Origin: Deltaproteobacteria bacterium CG_4_8_14_3_um_filter_43_13
GTDB lineage: Bacteria > Desulfobacterota > UBA8473
DNA length: 6,889 nt
Assembly (NCBI GenBank): GCA_002782605.1
Contig: PFIF01000114.1
Coordinates: 1-6,889 of the forward strand
Direction of reading: 5' to 3'
The notes below the pieces were generated by a model that worked only from the letters and a program-made list of their open reading frames with translations, was not told the origin of the DNA and searched no databases. Both the position numbers and the translations under genes were made by a program. Of the stretch, positions 6,023-6,889 are shown piece after piece (the stretch's first letter is position 1; each line of letters opens with the position of its first letter).

Positions 6023-6889
6023 ATGACCAAAAACGTCCTCGTAATCGGGGCGGGGATTGCAGGTATTCAAGCTTCTTTGGATCTGGCGGATGCCGAGGTC
6101 AAGGTCTACTTGGTGGAGAGGGAGCCAAGTATAGGAGGAAAGATGGCCCAGCTTGACAAGACCTTTCCCACAAATGACTGCGCCATCTGAATACTTTCGC
6201 CAAAGCTGCTGGATGCAGGTCGACACACTAACATAGAACTCCTAGCTTATAGCGAAGTAGAACAGGTCACAGGTCAGGTGGGGGACTTCCGTGTTAAGAT
6301 AAGGAAGAAGTCCCGACTTATCGATGAAAGTAAGTGTATTGCTTGCGGTCAATGTGCTGAGAAGTGCCCGAAGAAAGTACCTGATGAGTTCAATATGAAG
6401 CTTGGCAAAAGAAAGGCCATATACAAGCACTTCGCTCAGGGTATCCCTTCCGTCTATACCATAGATAAAGAAAACTGTATAAGGATTAAAAAAGGGGCAG
6501 GGAAAAAGAAAAAACCCTGTGGTTTATGTGAGGATGTTTGTCCTGCAGGTGCAGTCGATTTTGATCAGAGTGATGAATGTATTGAAATCCAGGTAGGGGC
6601 AATTATTTTGGCCACAGGGTACGACCTGTTTAATCCTTCTGGATTAAGCCAATACGGTTATGGGAAGATCGACAATGTGGTTCTCAGCCTGGAATATGAG
6701 AGGCTTATGAGTGCCAGTGGTCCTACACATGGCCATATTAACAGGCCATCCGATGGGAAATTGGCGAAGAAGATAGGGTTTATCCAGTGTGTTGGCAGCA
6801 GAGATCTGAGAAACAAGAGTTACTGCTCAAATTTTTGCTGTATGCACTCGATCAAGGAGGCCATCCTCACAAAGGAGCACGACACAGAG
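6023..6889 (+). CDS. hdrA: Selenocysteine-containing HdrA-like FAD/iron-sulfur protein, 3'-truncated
   Basis: A second HdrA, reading 289 codons to the window edge if the TGA at 6188-6190 is translated. It begins directly at the FAD Rossmann fold (VLVIGAGIAG, residues 5-14), so it lacks the roughly 145-residue N-terminal domain of the HdrA at 2206-4179. It shares the segment KVYLVEREPSIGG-x-MAQLDKTFPT with that paralogue. Residue 56, coded by TGA, falls at Asp-Cys53-Ala-Ile-Sec56-Ile-Leu-Ser-Pro, aligning with Cys198 in Asp-Cys-Ser-Ala-Cys-Ile-Leu-Thr-Pro of the first HdrA. Downstream are ferredoxin ligands Cys105/108/111/115 and Cys152/166/169/173, then the QCVGSRD...YCSNFCC region, all in one uninterrupted frame. 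A SECIS-like hairpin follows the TGA. Selenocysteine HdrA proteins are known in methanococci and some deltaproteobacteria. The alternatives are a nonsense mutation or a base-call error. The C-terminal part is outside the window. Confidence 0.88.
6191..6223 (+). promoter_or_regulatory. Candidate bacterial SECIS element for UGA recoding
   Basis: Directly after the UGA, CTGC (6206-6209) pairs perfectly with GCAG (6215-6218), closing a five-base loop UGGAU (6210-6214). A lower stem TCG/CGA (6197-6199 with 6221-6223) is possible, separated by an unequal internal loop. The loop starts 20 bases past the UGA and its second and third bases are G. This fits the known bacterial pattern of a short stem with a G early in the apical loop about 16-37 bases downstream of UGA, recognised by SelB. 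The upper stem is only four pairs, so the structure is modest on its own; its exact placement carries most of the weight. Confidence 0.7.

Noticed and set aside
6005..6190. A stand-alone 55-61 residue protein ending at the TGA, with a pseudogene remainder
   Set aside because: The frame continues for 233 codons without a stop and with all HdrA cysteine motifs intact. The TGA falls on a Cys/Sec column. Decay would be expected to leave other lesions.
6188..6190. Alternative genetic code with UGA as Trp or Gly
   Set aside because: Trp is coded by TGG throughout, and the mvhD (4858-4860) and second hdrD-like (6006-6008) genes end at TGA at family-typical lengths. Only one UGA is read through.
2640..6190. 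Similarity between 2640-2800 and 6035-6190 as an assembly duplication
   Set aside because: The two segments differ at many synonymous sites and the proteins diverge on both sides, as expected of old paralogues sharing the FAD-binding motif.

Overview
The window is a tightly packed, all-plus-strand stretch of anaerobic energy-metabolism genes. It most likely comes from a bacterium of the Desulfobacterota/deltaproteobacterial type (sulfate reducer or syntroph) or a metabolically similar uncultured lineage. Evidence for a bacterium: Shine-Dalgarno spacing, ATGA stop/start overlap, GTG and TTG starts, and a hairpin directly after an in-frame UGA, as in bacterial (not archaeal) selenoprotein genes. 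The taxonomic guess rests on protein resemblance only.

Layout. Bases 1-1043 hold the 3' part of nuoD, the 49-kDa-type quinone-site subunit of complex I. Then follow: an HdrD-like double-CCG iron-sulfur protein (1059-2186); a long HdrA flavoprotein with a Cys at its FAD-proximal CxxC (2206-4179); a 261-base gap filled largely by a palindromic, MITE-like repeat with a degenerate heptamer core (about 4240-4400); mvhD/frhD (4441-4860, GTG start preferred); a second HdrD-like protein (4857-6008); and a second, shorter HdrA (6023 to the window end) that reads through an in-frame TGA at 6188-6190. That TGA sits exactly where the first HdrA has Cys198, the frame stays open to the end of the window, and a hairpin with a UGGAU loop lies about 20 bases downstream. 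It is best read as selenocysteine, not as a stop.

How they work together (inference). Two HdrD-HdrA pairs flank one MvhD, directly behind a complex I core gene. HdrA is the flavin (bifurcating-type) electron hub, MvhD the [2Fe-2S] link to an electron donor, and the HdrD-like proteins carry cysteine-rich CCG cluster sites for disulfide or quinone-side chemistry. No NADH-input genes (nuoE/F/G) are visible in the window. The arrangement suggests an Hdr-type module exchanging electrons with a Nuo/Fpo-like membrane complex. The rest of the locus lies outside the window, so this remains a hypothesis.
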